DNA of 41,121 bases, taken from positions 1 to 41,121 of the forward strand of contig NZ_ALVZ01000181.1 in the NCBI RefSeq assembly GCF_000332055.1, written 5' to 3'. The position numbers and the translations under genes are program-made. The stretch comes from Xenococcus sp. PCC 7305 (GTDB taxonomy: Bacteria > Cyanobacteriota > Cyanobacteriia > Cyanobacteriales > Xenococcaceae). This document shows, piece after piece, positions 18,225 to 26,382 of the stretch (position 1 is its first letter; each line of letters starts with the position of its first letter). Under the pieces are notes generated by a model. It was not told the DNA's origin. It saw only the letters and a program-made list of their open reading frames with translations, and did no database searches.

Positions 18225-21200
18225 ATGGTTCTAGATACCCTCAATGTTATTGGTAGATATCAAGTAGAAATTCCCGACGGAGAAGAAGGCGGCGCCGAAA
18301 TTTCTGCCTATGATCCAGACAGCCAAAGCTTGTTTGTTGTTAATGCTTTTACTAACGCGATCGATATTCTGAGCTTAGCAGATCCCACTAATCCGAGTTT
18401 AGTCTCCTCTATTGAGCTAGATACTATTGATGCAGGAATTAATAGCGTTGCAGTAAGTAATGGCATTGTCGCTGCTGCGGTGGCCAGCGATCCGACACAA
18501 GATCCAGGAGTAGTTGCTTTTTTTGATACTTCGGGAACTCTACTCGGACAAGTTACCGTTGGGGCGTTACCCGACATGGTGACCTTTACCCCCGATGGCA
18601 CCAAAGTATTGGTAGCTAATGAAGGAGAACCAGGAGATGATGTCGATCCAGTTGGTTCAATCAGTATTATTGAGCTTGCTGAGGGAGTAGCCAATGCCAC
18701 AGTGACTACCGCAGGATTTGAGGCTTTTGATGGTTTATCAGAGCAGTTGCGCAGTCGGGGAGTACGGATTTTTCCTGATAAAACTTTCGCCGAAGATGCC
18801 GAACCAGAATTTATTACCGTTAGCGCCGATGGCAGCACAGCGTACATTGTCTTACAAGAAAACAATGCTGTAGCAGTTTTAGATATTGCCGCAGGTACCA
18901 TCACCGAAATCCAGCCTTTAGGGACCAAAAATTACAGTCCAGGCACTCCCCAATTGACTCAATATCCTTGGGACTTGAGTGGCGAAGTTTTGGGGACAAC
19001 CCCTGCTGGACAAGAAATATTATTAGGAGGTCTTTCTGGATTATTCTATGAAGGCACCAACGAAAATGGTCAATTACAGTTTATTGCCACACCAGATCGC
19101 GGGCCAAACGGGGAGCCAACAGATGTAGACGGTGATGGCCTAAATGAACGTCCTTTTCCCTTACCCGATTATCAAGCTAGATTAGTTCGTTTCACCCTAG
19201 ATCGCGAAACTGGTGAGATTGCAATTACCCAACAGATTAACTTATTTCGCCAAGATGGTGTTACTCCTATTACAGGATTGCCCAATCTTCAAGCAGGAGA
19301 TCCCGGCTCAGCTTATACCGATGAAGAACCAGTAGATCTCAACGGCAATCCTTTAGACAATGATCCCTTTGGCGCCGATATGGAATCTATTGTGGTGGCA
19401 CCAGATGGCACCTTTTGGATGTCTGATGAATATCGTCCCGCAATTTATCACTTCAGCGCAGATGGAGTATTAATAGATCGCTTTATTCCCATTGGCACAG
19501 CAGCAGCGGGTACAGACGCGGGAACTTTTGGCACAGAAACAATCCCAGAAGTTTATGCCCAACGTCGTGCTAATCGCGGTTTTGAAGGTATGGCGCTCAA
19601 CACTGATAATGGTCTGCTTTATGCTTTTATCCAAAGTCCCATTGACAATCCTGATATCACTAACACCGAGGCTAGTGAACAGGGTCTGAGAAGTGATGAA
19701 AATTCTCGCAATTCCCAAGTTCTGAGAATATTAGAACTTGATCCTGCTACCGGACAGCCTACAGGAGAATATGTTTATTTCCTCGAAGGCTCAGCCGGAG
19801 TCGATAAAATCGGTGATGCGGTTTATGTGGGCAATGGCAAATTCCAAGTTATTGAGCGCGATTCAGGAACTGATACCGACTCGAAGAAATTTATCTTTGA
19901 AGTCGATCTCACTGGAGCCACTAATATTTTGGGTACAGAGTTATCAAATGCCACTGATGCAGATAATGCCTTAGAAGGGCAAACTGCGGATGAATTGCTG
20001 GCGCTGGGAGTAAATGCTGTTAGCAAAACCAAAATTCTCAATCTACCTTCGATTGGTTATTTAGCAGGGGATAAACCCGAAGGACTAGCGCTATTAGATG
20101 ATGGCTCTTTAGCAGTTATCAACGACAATGACTTTGGTTTATTGGATGAGCCGATACCCGTCGATGGCTCAGTTCCTTTTAATCCCGACCCGACTCAAAC
20201 TGTTTTAGGTATCATTGAATTTGATCCCCTAGTTTTAGATGCTAGCGATGAAGATGGCAGCATAAACCTCCAAAACTATCCGATTTTTGGTCTTTTTCAA
20301 CCTGATGCCGTGGCTAGCTACGAGGTTGACGGCGCAACTTTTTATGTGACGGCCAATGAGGGAGATGCTAGGGATGAGGATGTGCGAGTTGCTGATATTA
20401 TCCTTGACCCCACAGTATTTCCTAATGCGGCAGAATTACAAGATGATGCGGTTTTAGGTCGTTTGGAAATTTCGGCGATCGATGGAGATCTCGATGGTGA
20501 TGGTGATTATGATCAATTATTTGCCTATGGCGGTCGCTCATTTACGATCTGGGATAGTCGCGGCAATTTGGTTTTCGATAGTGGAGATGAGTTGGAAACT
20601 ATAACCGCTCAATTATTTCCCAATTTATTTAATTCCCAAGGCACTATTGATTCTTTTGATTCTCGCAGTAATGCTAAAGGTATTGAACCAGAGGGCCTTG
20701 TTATCGGGAAAATCGATGATATTCCCTATGCTTTTGTTGGTTTAGAAAGAATTGGCGGGGTGATAATTTATGATATTTCCGATCCGACTGATGCGGAATT
20801 TGTTGATTATGTTAATCCGACGAATGAAAATGGTGATGCCATTGATATTGCGCCTGAAGGGTTAACCTTTATCTCCGCTGATGATAGTCCAAATGGGGAG
20901 CCGCTCTTGGTGATTGCTAATGAGGTCAGTAATACAACTACTATTTATCAAGCTGTTCTTTCCGATTTTGATACCGATATCTTCCGTTTTCGCAGCGAGG
21001 TCGCTGGACAATCATCTTATCTATATGCGGGTGGAGATGAAGCCGAGAGTATTCGGGCAAATTTTGCTGATACTTTTACCGAAGAGGGTTTTGCTTTTAC
21101 CGTATCTGCCGAGCCCCAAGATGATTTGATTGATTTATATCGTTTCCGTAGTGAGCAGGGAACCTATCTTTATGTAGGTGAGGATGAGCGCAATAGTATT

Positions 21201-21419
21201 AACAATAATCCCAACTTAGCTGCTGTTTTTACAGAAGAGGGTCGAGCCTTTTCAGTCTACGGTGCAGGTTCAGGAGAGGCAACGGAGTTTTCTCGTTTCC
21301 GCAATCTCAATAACCCCAATAATTATTTGTATGCCGCAGGTGCAGAGGCTGAGTCGATTCGTAATGATTTCGCCACTACCTTTGTGGATGAGGGTGCTGC
21401 TTTTGAATCTGAAATTTAA
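18225..21419 (+). CDS. Choice-of-anchor I / phytase-like esterase fusion with C-terminal repeats
   Basis: This 1064-residue protein is probably extracellular. Residues 1-230 form a propeller-like 'choice-of-anchor I' region (SLVSSIELDTIDAGINSVAV; TPDGTKVLVANEGEPGDDVD). A phytase-like esterase domain is inserted at about 240-640 (IATPDRGPNGEP; GADMESIVVAPDGTFWMSDEY; NRGFEGMALN), and the propeller resumes at about 660-910 (YEVDGATFYVTANEGDARDE; GIEPEGLVIG). The last 145 residues are three repeats of about 45 residues (FRFRSE...SYLYAG, YRFRSE...TYLYVG, SRFRNL...NYLYAA, each ending EEG/DEG-x-AF), like DUF5648. No N-terminal signal peptide is visible, so C-terminal-signal secretion is likely. CAGGAGA precedes the ATG. 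The role inferred is release of phosphate from organic esters. The same tail ends the next gene. Confidence 0.85.
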   Translation: MVLDTLNVIGRYQVEIPDGEEGGAEISAYDPDSQSLFVVNAFTNAIDILSLADPTNPSLVSSIELDTIDAGINSVAVSNGIVAAAVASDPTQDPGVVAFFDTSGTLLGQVTVGALPDMVTFTPDGTKVLVANEGEPGDDVDPVGSISIIELAEGVANATVTTAGFEAFDGLSEQLRSRGVRIFPDKTFAEDAEPEFITVSADGSTAYIVLQENNAVAVLDIAAGTITEIQPLGTKNYSPGTPQLTQYPWDLSGEVLGTTPAGQEILLGGLSGLFYEGTNENGQLQFIATPDRGPNGEPTDVDGDGLNERPFPLPDYQARLVRFTLDRETGEIAITQQINLFRQDGVTPITGLPNLQAGDPGSAYTDEEPVDLNGNPLDNDPFGADMESIVVAPDGTFWMSDEYRPAIYHFSADGVLIDRFIPIGTAAAGTDAGTFGTETIPEVYAQRRANRGFEGMALNTDNGLLYAFIQSPIDNPDITNTEASEQGLRSDENSRNSQVLRILELDPATGQPTGEYVYFLEGSAGVDKIGDAVYVGNGKFQVIERDSGTDTDSKKFIFEVDLTGATNILGTELSNATDADNALEGQTADELLALGVNAVSKTKILNLPSIGYLAGDKPEGLALLDDGSLAVINDNDFGLLDEPIPVDGSVPFNPDPTQTVLGIIEFDPLVLDASDEDGSINLQNYPIFGLFQPDAVASYEVDGATFYVTANEGDARDEDVRVADIILDPTVFPNAAELQDDAVLGRLEISAIDGDLDGDGDYDQLFAYGGRSFTIWDSRGNLVFDSGDELETITAQLFPNLFNSQGTIDSFDSRSNAKGIEPEGLVIGKIDDIPYAFVGLERIGGVIIYDISDPTDAEFVDYVNPTNENGDAIDIAPEGLTFISADDSPNGEPLLVIANEVSNTTTIYQAVLSDFDTDIFRFRSEVAGQSSYLYAGGDEAESIRANFADTFTEEGFAFTVSAEPQDDLIDLYRFRSEQGTYLYVGEDERNSINNNPNLAAVFTEEGRAFSVYGAGSGEATEFSRFRNLNNPNNYLYAAGAEAESIRNDFATTFVDEGAAFESEI

Positions 21420-21477
21420 AAGTTCAAAAAGTTAGTCCTAGTTTAGGGGAATATTCTATTGAATTAGATGATATTCC

Positions 21478-21507
21478 CTTAAATTCTTCTTAATCAAAGA
21501 TTGATCT
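21478..21507 (+). promoter_or_regulatory. Pho-box-like triple repeat upstream of the 5'-nucleotidase
   Basis: Three 8-mers occur at an 11-bp period: CTTAAATT (21478), CTTAATCA (21489) and ATTGATCT (21500). Against the cyanobacterial Pho-box consensus (YTTAAYYW repeated with 3-bp gaps) they match 7, 8 and 6 of 8 positions. The element ends 70 bp before the ATG at 21578, a sensible place for PhoB/SphR activation under phosphate limitation. A lone 8/8 match, CTTAACCT at 18117, precedes the upstream gene without partners. Confidence 0.5.
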
Positions 21508-21577
21508 CATATTTACAAAGGCTTGAGAAAGAAACAGTAAGTTAAGAGAGATTTATATTTTTTTGTTTTAACATTTT

Positions 21578-23932
21578 ATGGATGAACTCTTCACTCTACA
21601 ACTACTTCATACAGCCGATCAAGAAGCTGGAATTGCTGCCTTGGAAGATGCACCCAATTTTAGTGCCGTACTCAATGCTTTGCAAGATGATTTTGATAAC
21701 ACTCTAGTTTTGTCTGCCGGCGATGCCTATATCCCTGGCCCTTTTTTCTCCGCCAGTGAAACTATATTTGGCGGACAAGGTAGGGGTGATATTTTAATTC
21801 AAAATAAGTTGGGATTTCAGGCGATCGCGTTCGGAAATCATGAGTTTGACCTCGGCACTGGAACTGTTGCCGATATAATTCAAGCAGATACCGAAAATAA
21901 CTATGCAGGTGCTTTATTTCCCTATTTAAGTGCCAATCTCGACTTTAGCACCGATGAAAATCTGGCTCCTTTAGTTACTGCAGATGGTCAAGAAGCCAGT
22001 GCCATTACCAACCAAATTGCTGGCAATACGATCATCACCGTCAACGAAGAACGCATCGGGGTCGTGGGGGCTACTACGCCAACTTTAGCTAGTATCAGTT
22101 CTCCTGGGGATGTCACCATTAATCCGCTGGAGTTTGACTCGACTAATCCCGAAGATATGGCGGCGTTAGCAGCTGAAATTCAGCTTTCGGTAGATGGTTT
22201 GTTGGCGGCGAATCCTGATATCAATAAAGTGATTGTGCTGGCTCATATGCAGCAAATTTCTATTGAGCAACAACTGGCAGAATTACTGACCGATGTTGAT
22301 ATCATAGTGGCGGGAGGCTCTAATACTTTACTTGCTGACGACACAGATCGACTGCGGGCAGGAGATGAGGCTAATGGAGTTTACCCAATTCTGACAGAAG
22401 CTGCTGATGGCAATGCGATCGCGATAGTCAATACCGAAGGAAACTATAAATATGTCGGTCGCTTAGTCGTAGATTTTGATGCTGAAGGTTTGATTATCCC
22501 AGAAAGCATTGACCCCAATATCAGTGGAGCTTATGCCACAGATGAAATAGGAGTAGCTGCAGTTGGAGGAACGCCCGACCCCGAAATTGTGGCAATTACC
22601 GATCAGTTATCAGAGGTTATCGCTGCAGTTGAAGGTAATATCTTTGGTAGTACCGAAGTCTTTCTCAACGGTACTCGTGGTGATGTCCGAACACAAGAAA
22701 CTAACCTAGGTAATTTAACTGCTGATGCAAATTTAGCTCTAGCACAACAGATAGATGATAGTGTCGTCATTTCGATTAAGAATGGCGGCGGAATTCGCGA
22801 TGACATTGGAGAGATTATTGTGCCTGCTGGAGCAACTAGTCTTAATGACTTTATCAAAGCCCCACCAGCAGCCAATGAGTTGGCCGGAAAAGAAGCAGGA
22901 GAGATTTCCCAACTTGATATTGCTAATAGTCTGCGATTCAATAACGAGTTAACTTTACTGACTCTTAGTGCTCAAGAACTGTTAGATGTTATTGAAAATG
23001 GAGTTTCCCAAACCGAAGATGGTGCAACCCCTGGACGTTTTCCCCAAGTAGGCGGCCTGAAGTTTAGTTTTGATGCGACCCGCGAAGCAGGAGACAGGGT
23101 GATTTCCCTTGCCGTAGTAGATAACAATGGGACAATCATCGATACTGTAGTGGCTGATGGGGAATTAGTTGGCGATGGCAGTCGTACTTTCCGCGTTGTC
23201 ACCCTAAATTTTCTTGCTGATGGTGGTGATGATTATCCTTTCCCCACAGGAGAATCTGCTAATCGAGTTGATTTGGTCACGGAGGATTCAGACAATCCCA
23301 CTCCCGAAATTCGCACTGGAGCAGCGACTTTTGCTCCCGATGGTTCAGAGCAAGATGCTTTGGCTGAGTTTTTGGCTGCCAATTTTGCAGAAACTGCTTT
23401 TAACTTGGAAGATAGTGATTTTGAACTGGATAATCGGATTCAAAATCTTGCTTTTAGGGAAGATACTGTCCTAACTGAACTTGATACTGATATATTTCGT
23501 TTTCGTGGTGAGATCGCTGGCCAAGCATCTTATCTATATGCGGGAAGTGATGAAGCTGAGAGTATTCGGGCAAATTTTGCTGATACTTTCACCGAAGAAG
23601 GTTTTGCTCTCACCGTATCTGCCAAGCCTCAAGATGGTCTGATTGATTTATATCGTTTCCGCAGTGAACAGGGAACCTATCTTTATGTGGGAGAGGATGA
23701 GCGTAACAGCATTAACAATGATCCCAATTTAGCGACTGTTTTCGTAGAAGAGGGTCGAGCCTTTTCAGTTTATGGTGCGGGTTCAGGAGAGGCAACGGAG
23801 TTTTCCCGTTTCCGCAATCTCAATAGTCCCAATAATTATCTGTATGCCGCAGGCACGGAAGCTGAGTCGATTCGTAATGATTTCGCCAGTACTTTTGTGG
23901 ATGAAGGAGTTGCTTTTGAATCTGAAATTTGA
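21578..23932 (+). CDS. Secreted 5'-nucleotidase / metallophosphatase with C-terminal repeats
   Basis: The 784-residue protein combines a metallophosphoesterase domain (about 1-290: LQLLHTADQEAG, SAGDAYIPGPF, IAFGNHEFDLG, VIVLAHMQQ), a 5'-nucleotidase C-terminal domain (about 355-600: NLGNLTADANLALA, ISIKNGGGIRDDI) and a 145-residue tail of three DUF5648-like repeats nearly identical to the tail of the preceding protein. It should hydrolyse nucleotide or other phosphomonoesters outside the cytoplasm. The first metal motif is D-x-E (ADQEAG) rather than the usual D-x-H, a variant I recall from other cyanobacterial relatives. There is no N-terminal signal peptide. The gene lies 158 bp after the phytase-like gene; its own Pho-box-like element suggests separate phosphate-responsive expression. 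Confidence 0.9.
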   Translation: MDELFTLQLLHTADQEAGIAALEDAPNFSAVLNALQDDFDNTLVLSAGDAYIPGPFFSASETIFGGQGRGDILIQNKLGFQAIAFGNHEFDLGTGTVADIIQADTENNYAGALFPYLSANLDFSTDENLAPLVTADGQEASAITNQIAGNTIITVNEERIGVVGATTPTLASISSPGDVTINPLEFDSTNPEDMAALAAEIQLSVDGLLAANPDINKVIVLAHMQQISIEQQLAELLTDVDIIVAGGSNTLLADDTDRLRAGDEANGVYPILTEAADGNAIAIVNTEGNYKYVGRLVVDFDAEGLIIPESIDPNISGAYATDEIGVAAVGGTPDPEIVAITDQLSEVIAAVEGNIFGSTEVFLNGTRGDVRTQETNLGNLTADANLALAQQIDDSVVISIKNGGGIRDDIGEIIVPAGATSLNDFIKAPPAANELAGKEAGEISQLDIANSLRFNNELTLLTLSAQELLDVIENGVSQTEDGATPGRFPQVGGLKFSFDATREAGDRVISLAVVDNNGTIIDTVVADGELVGDGSRTFRVVTLNFLADGGDDYPFPTGESANRVDLVTEDSDNPTPEIRTGAATFAPDGSEQDALAEFLAANFAETAFNLEDSDFELDNRIQNLAFREDTVLTELDTDIFRFRGEIAGQASYLYAGSDEAESIRANFADTFTEEGFALTVSAKPQDGLIDLYRFRSEQGTYLYVGEDERNSINNDPNLATVFVEEGRAFSVYGAGSGEATEFSRFRNLNSPNNYLYAAGTEAESIRNDFASTFVDEGVAFESEI

Positions 23933-23946
23933 CGAGCTTTGCTCTT

Positions 23947-23984
23947 GAGGGCAGAAGGCAGAGGGCAGAAGGCAGAGGGCAGCA
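23947..23984. repeat. GGCAGAG/GGCAGAA heptamer array
   Basis: About five units of GGCAGAA/GGCAGAG lie between the convergent ends of the 5'-nucleotidase gene and cobH. The same family occurs at 26287 and inside the WD40 gene. Confidence 0.85.
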
Positions 23985-24027
23985 GTCCTGTCTTCTGCTT
24001 TTTTACAAAGTTTAAATTTATCAGTTA

Positions 24028-24645
24028 TCAAAGATATTCTTGGGCTAAAATTAGTAGAGCATTTATAATTGCAGCCGCCACAGGAGAGCCTCCTTTTCTT
24101 CCTTTAACCAGAATTTGCGGCACATTCACTTTGGTTAATGCCTGTTTCGATTCGACGACAGAGACAAAACCCACAGGCACTCCAATTACTAAAGCAGGAA
24201 TCTGCGCAGAATTATTCATGCGATCGCATAAGGCCAACAATGCGGTGGGGGCATTGCCAATAACATAAATAGCTTCGGGATATTCTGCCCAACATTTTAA
24301 TAATCCTGTTTCGGTGCGGGTTTTACCAGGGTCAGCTACTGGGGCTTTGCTAATAGCAGCAATAATGGGATTTTGAAATGTTTTACCGACTAAGGTGGCA
24401 ATTCCCTGTTGCACCATTGTGACATCAGTAACAATTGGGGCACCCGCTTGTAAGGCTTTAATTCCTGAAGCGATCGCATTAGGACTGCATTGAAGTAAAT
24501 TAAGATAATCAAAATCGGCTGTGGAGTGAATAATTCTTCGCGCGATCGCATATTCAGCTGCACTCAAACCATGCTCTCCCACTTCCGCATCTATAAGCGC
24601 AAAACTTTTTGTCAAAATAGGATGATTTAAATTCTCATTGCTCAT
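24028..24645 (-). CDS. cobH: Precorrin-8X methylmutase
   Basis: This protein of about 205 residues moves the C-11 methyl group to C-12 of precorrin-8X, giving hydrogenobyrinate (or the cobalt form, as CbiC) in cobalamin synthesis. Motifs are AEYAIARRIIHSTADFDYLN, with the conserved His, then GAPIVTDVTMVQQGI and the C-terminal IVGVPVGFVSVVESK (here VIGVPVGFVSVVESKQAL) and GRKGGSPVAAAIINALL. The reading frame is open for 54 more codons to a TTG at 24807. I reject that extension, because it is antisense to a decayed gene on the plus strand and the ATG at 24645 gives the normal family length. No cobalamin riboswitch was found upstream. The enzyme's cobalt link fits the neighbouring nitrile hydratase cluster, but it is transcribed away from it. 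Confidence 0.92.
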   Translation of the reverse strand: MSNENLNHPILTKSFALIDAEVGEHGLSAAEYAIARRIIHSTADFDYLNLLQCSPNAIASGIKALQAGAPIVTDVTMVQQGIATLVGKTFQNPIIAAISKAPVADPGKTRTETGLLKCWAEYPEAIYVIGNAPTALLALCDRMNNSAQIPALVIGVPVGFVSVVESKQALTKVNVPQILVKGRKGGSPVAAAIINALLILAQEYL

Positions 24646-24684
24646 TAATTGTTTTTCTGTTGTTTTAATGCTTGAATTTTCTGA

Positions 24685-24860
24685 ACCAAAGAAACACAAT
24701 GGCAGAACATTACGGCTCGACTTATCGACGCCTAGTTTATCAAAAATCTGTTGCTCGTGAAGGAAAATCTTAATTCTATGTAGGGCTTTACTATCAAGAC
24801 TATTCAAATCATGCAGACTTTAAGAGACAATTATTGAAGCAGAAAATTTTCATTACATTG
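24685..24860 (+). pseudogene. Decayed copy of the HTH-family gene at 34954-35640 (3' part)
   Basis: The DNA here aligns with about 35480-35625. Shared stretches include TCGTGAAGGAAA, CAAATCATGCAGACTTTAA and AATTTTCATTACA, in the same order and spacing. In the register of the intact gene there is a nonsense TAA at 24771-24773 and then a one-base length change, so it cannot encode the domain. Only the C-terminal third survives; its 5' side ends at the cobH start region. Confidence 0.75.
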
Positions 24861-25324
24861 TTGATTTACGCCCAAAGATAAACGGTAATAGGTGCCCATA
24901 AAAAGTCTACTTCTTAACTTGTTTAGCTTTCGTTTACGCCCCTTATAGATTGCATATAACATTATTTTTACATAAAAATACATTTATGTATCATAAAGTA
25001 CATATTTTCGCGTATTTTCATTATTTACTGAAATATATCAAAAAAGCACTCCTTTGTCGGCAAGAATTGATTGACAATGCTTGCGGTCTTATATCTAGTG
25101 GTATAGATAGTTTCTACTACCATTACTTGTTTGTGGTCTTTTCTTATTTCCTTAAGCTAAATCAATAGTTATCAATTCATCTCATGAAAATATTTTTCCC
25201 AAGGATGTATTGCTAGACCTTGAATGATAGTAAATGTGAAATTTAGAAAGTATTAACCCCAATTCTTGTTGAGTGTTTTCCAAGATTCTAAATAAAGACA
25301 TATCACCATTAAACAGCTGCAAAA
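24861..25324. other. Gene-poor AT-rich gap upstream of the SUMF1 gene
   Basis: I see no supported gene here. A 72-codon plus-strand frame at 24950 has no ribosome site, no family resemblance and a composition expected of AT-rich spacer, so I do not call it. The region should hold the cobH promoter (minus strand) and the SUMF1 promoter (plus strand). No B12 riboswitch box or tRNA-like structure was recognised. Confidence 0.6.
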
Positions 25325-26278
25325 ATGCTCAAAATAAAGAGACGCAACTTTTTTAAATTGGCAGGTTATGGAGGAGCAGGTTTCGTCACGGCAGTTCACA
25401 GAAATCAAGCTCTTGCTACTGTACCTGAGGCTGAGATATCAGATTTGCCTAGATTTGATTTTGCGACTATTCAAGTCAATCGCCTGGGTCGAGAAAAAGA
25501 ACATACTTATCATAATGCCAGGCTCTATATAGAGAATTTAGACGACTTCCAAACTTTGTCTTTGGTGTCTATTCCCCAAGGGGAATTTATCATGGGTGCC
25601 TCTGCCCAAGAAAAAGAAAGTAGCGATCGCGAACGTCCTGTTCATAAAGTCAAAGTTGCAAAATTCTTTCTTGGCGAATATCCCATAACTCAAATCCAAT
25701 GGAGCAAAGTCGCGAAGCTTCCTCAAATTAACCTCAAGTTACAATCAAATCCATCTCATTTTAAAGGTGACAATCATCCTGTAGATAGTATTTCTTGGTT
25801 GGAGGCGACAGAGTTTTGCGATCGCCTATCTGCTCATACAGGAAAGCAATACCGTTTACCGACAGAAGCGGAATGGGAATATGCCTGTCGAGGAAATACG
25901 CAAACCCCTTTTGCCTATGGCGAGACTTTAACTAGTGAATTGGCCGACTATGCTAGTAACTATGTCTATGCTTCGGAAGAGGGAATTGCCTACCGCAAAG
26001 AAACAACAAAGGTTGGTAGTTTTATACCCAATGCCTTCGGCCTATATGACTTACATGGCAATGTTTGTGAATGGTGTGCCGATCCCTGGCATGAAAACTA
26101 TCATGGTGCGCCGAACAATAGCAAAGTTTGGGCTCAAAATGGCCATCAAGCCTGGCGGACTCTTCGAGGTGGTTCTTGGGCAAATAAGCCATCCCAATGT
26201 CGTTCAGCCCATCGTTCTGGCTATCCTGAGCATTTATTAAATAGAGTTATCGGTTTTCGGGTGGCTATGGATTTATAA
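25325..26278 (+). CDS. Tat-exported SUMF1 / formylglycine-generating-enzyme-like protein
   Basis: The 317-residue product starts with a twin-arginine signal (KRRNFFKLAGYGGAGF) and continues into a SUMF1 domain (about 80-315): IPQGEFIMGAS, NHPVDSISWLEATEFCDRLS, YRLPTEAEWEYACRG, FGLYDLHGNVCEWCADPW and TLRGGSWANKPSQCRSAHR. In true formylglycine-generating enzymes the last motif carries two active cysteines five residues apart; here only the second is present (the first aligns with Asn). It is therefore probably not a sulfatase activator; family members also act as binding or oxidase-like domains. It ends 104 bp before the nitrile hydratase beta gene on the same strand. A functional link is possible but export argues against it. 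Confidence 0.85.
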   Translation: MLKIKRRNFFKLAGYGGAGFVTAVHRNQALATVPEAEISDLPRFDFATIQVNRLGREKEHTYHNARLYIENLDDFQTLSLVSIPQGEFIMGASAQEKESSDRERPVHKVKVAKFFLGEYPITQIQWSKVAKLPQINLKLQSNPSHFKGDNHPVDSISWLEATEFCDRLSAHTGKQYRLPTEAEWEYACRGNTQTPFAYGETLTSELADYASNYVYASEEGIAYRKETTKVGSFIPNAFGLYDLHGNVCEWCADPWHENYHGAPNNSKVWAQNGHQAWRTLRGGSWANKPSQCRSAHRSGYPEHLLNRVIGFRVAMDL

Positions 26279-26286
26279 AGTCAAAC

Positions 26287-26321
26287 GAAGGCAGAAGGAA
26301 GATGGCAGACGGCAGAAGGAG
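26287..26321. repeat. GGCAGAA/GGAAGAT heptamer array
   Basis: About four degenerate units (GAAGGCAGAAGGAAGATGGC then AGACGGCAGAAGGAGG) lie between the SUMF1 gene and nthB. It is the closest relative of the sequence inserted in the WD40 gene at 11166-11200. Confidence 0.8.
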
Positions 26322-26382
26322 GTTTTTGCCGAAAAGAGACTTGCCACGTCAAAATCAACAATCAGCATAGATAGTAAACAGC

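Noticed and set aside
24646-24807. 54-codon N-terminal extension of cobH from a TTG
   Set aside because: It is antisense to a decayed gene copy, does not resemble CobH, and the ATG at 24645 gives the normal length.
24950-25168. 72-codon plus-strand frame in the AT-rich gap
   Set aside because: No ribosome site, no recognisable motif and composition expected of spacer.
24808-25324. Possible cobalamin riboswitch before cobH or the cobalt cluster
   Set aside because: No B12-box-like sequence or supporting stems could be found on either strand.
25325-26278. True sulfatase-activating formylglycine-generating enzyme
   Set aside because: The first of the two active-site cysteines is Asn and no sulfatase gene is nearby.
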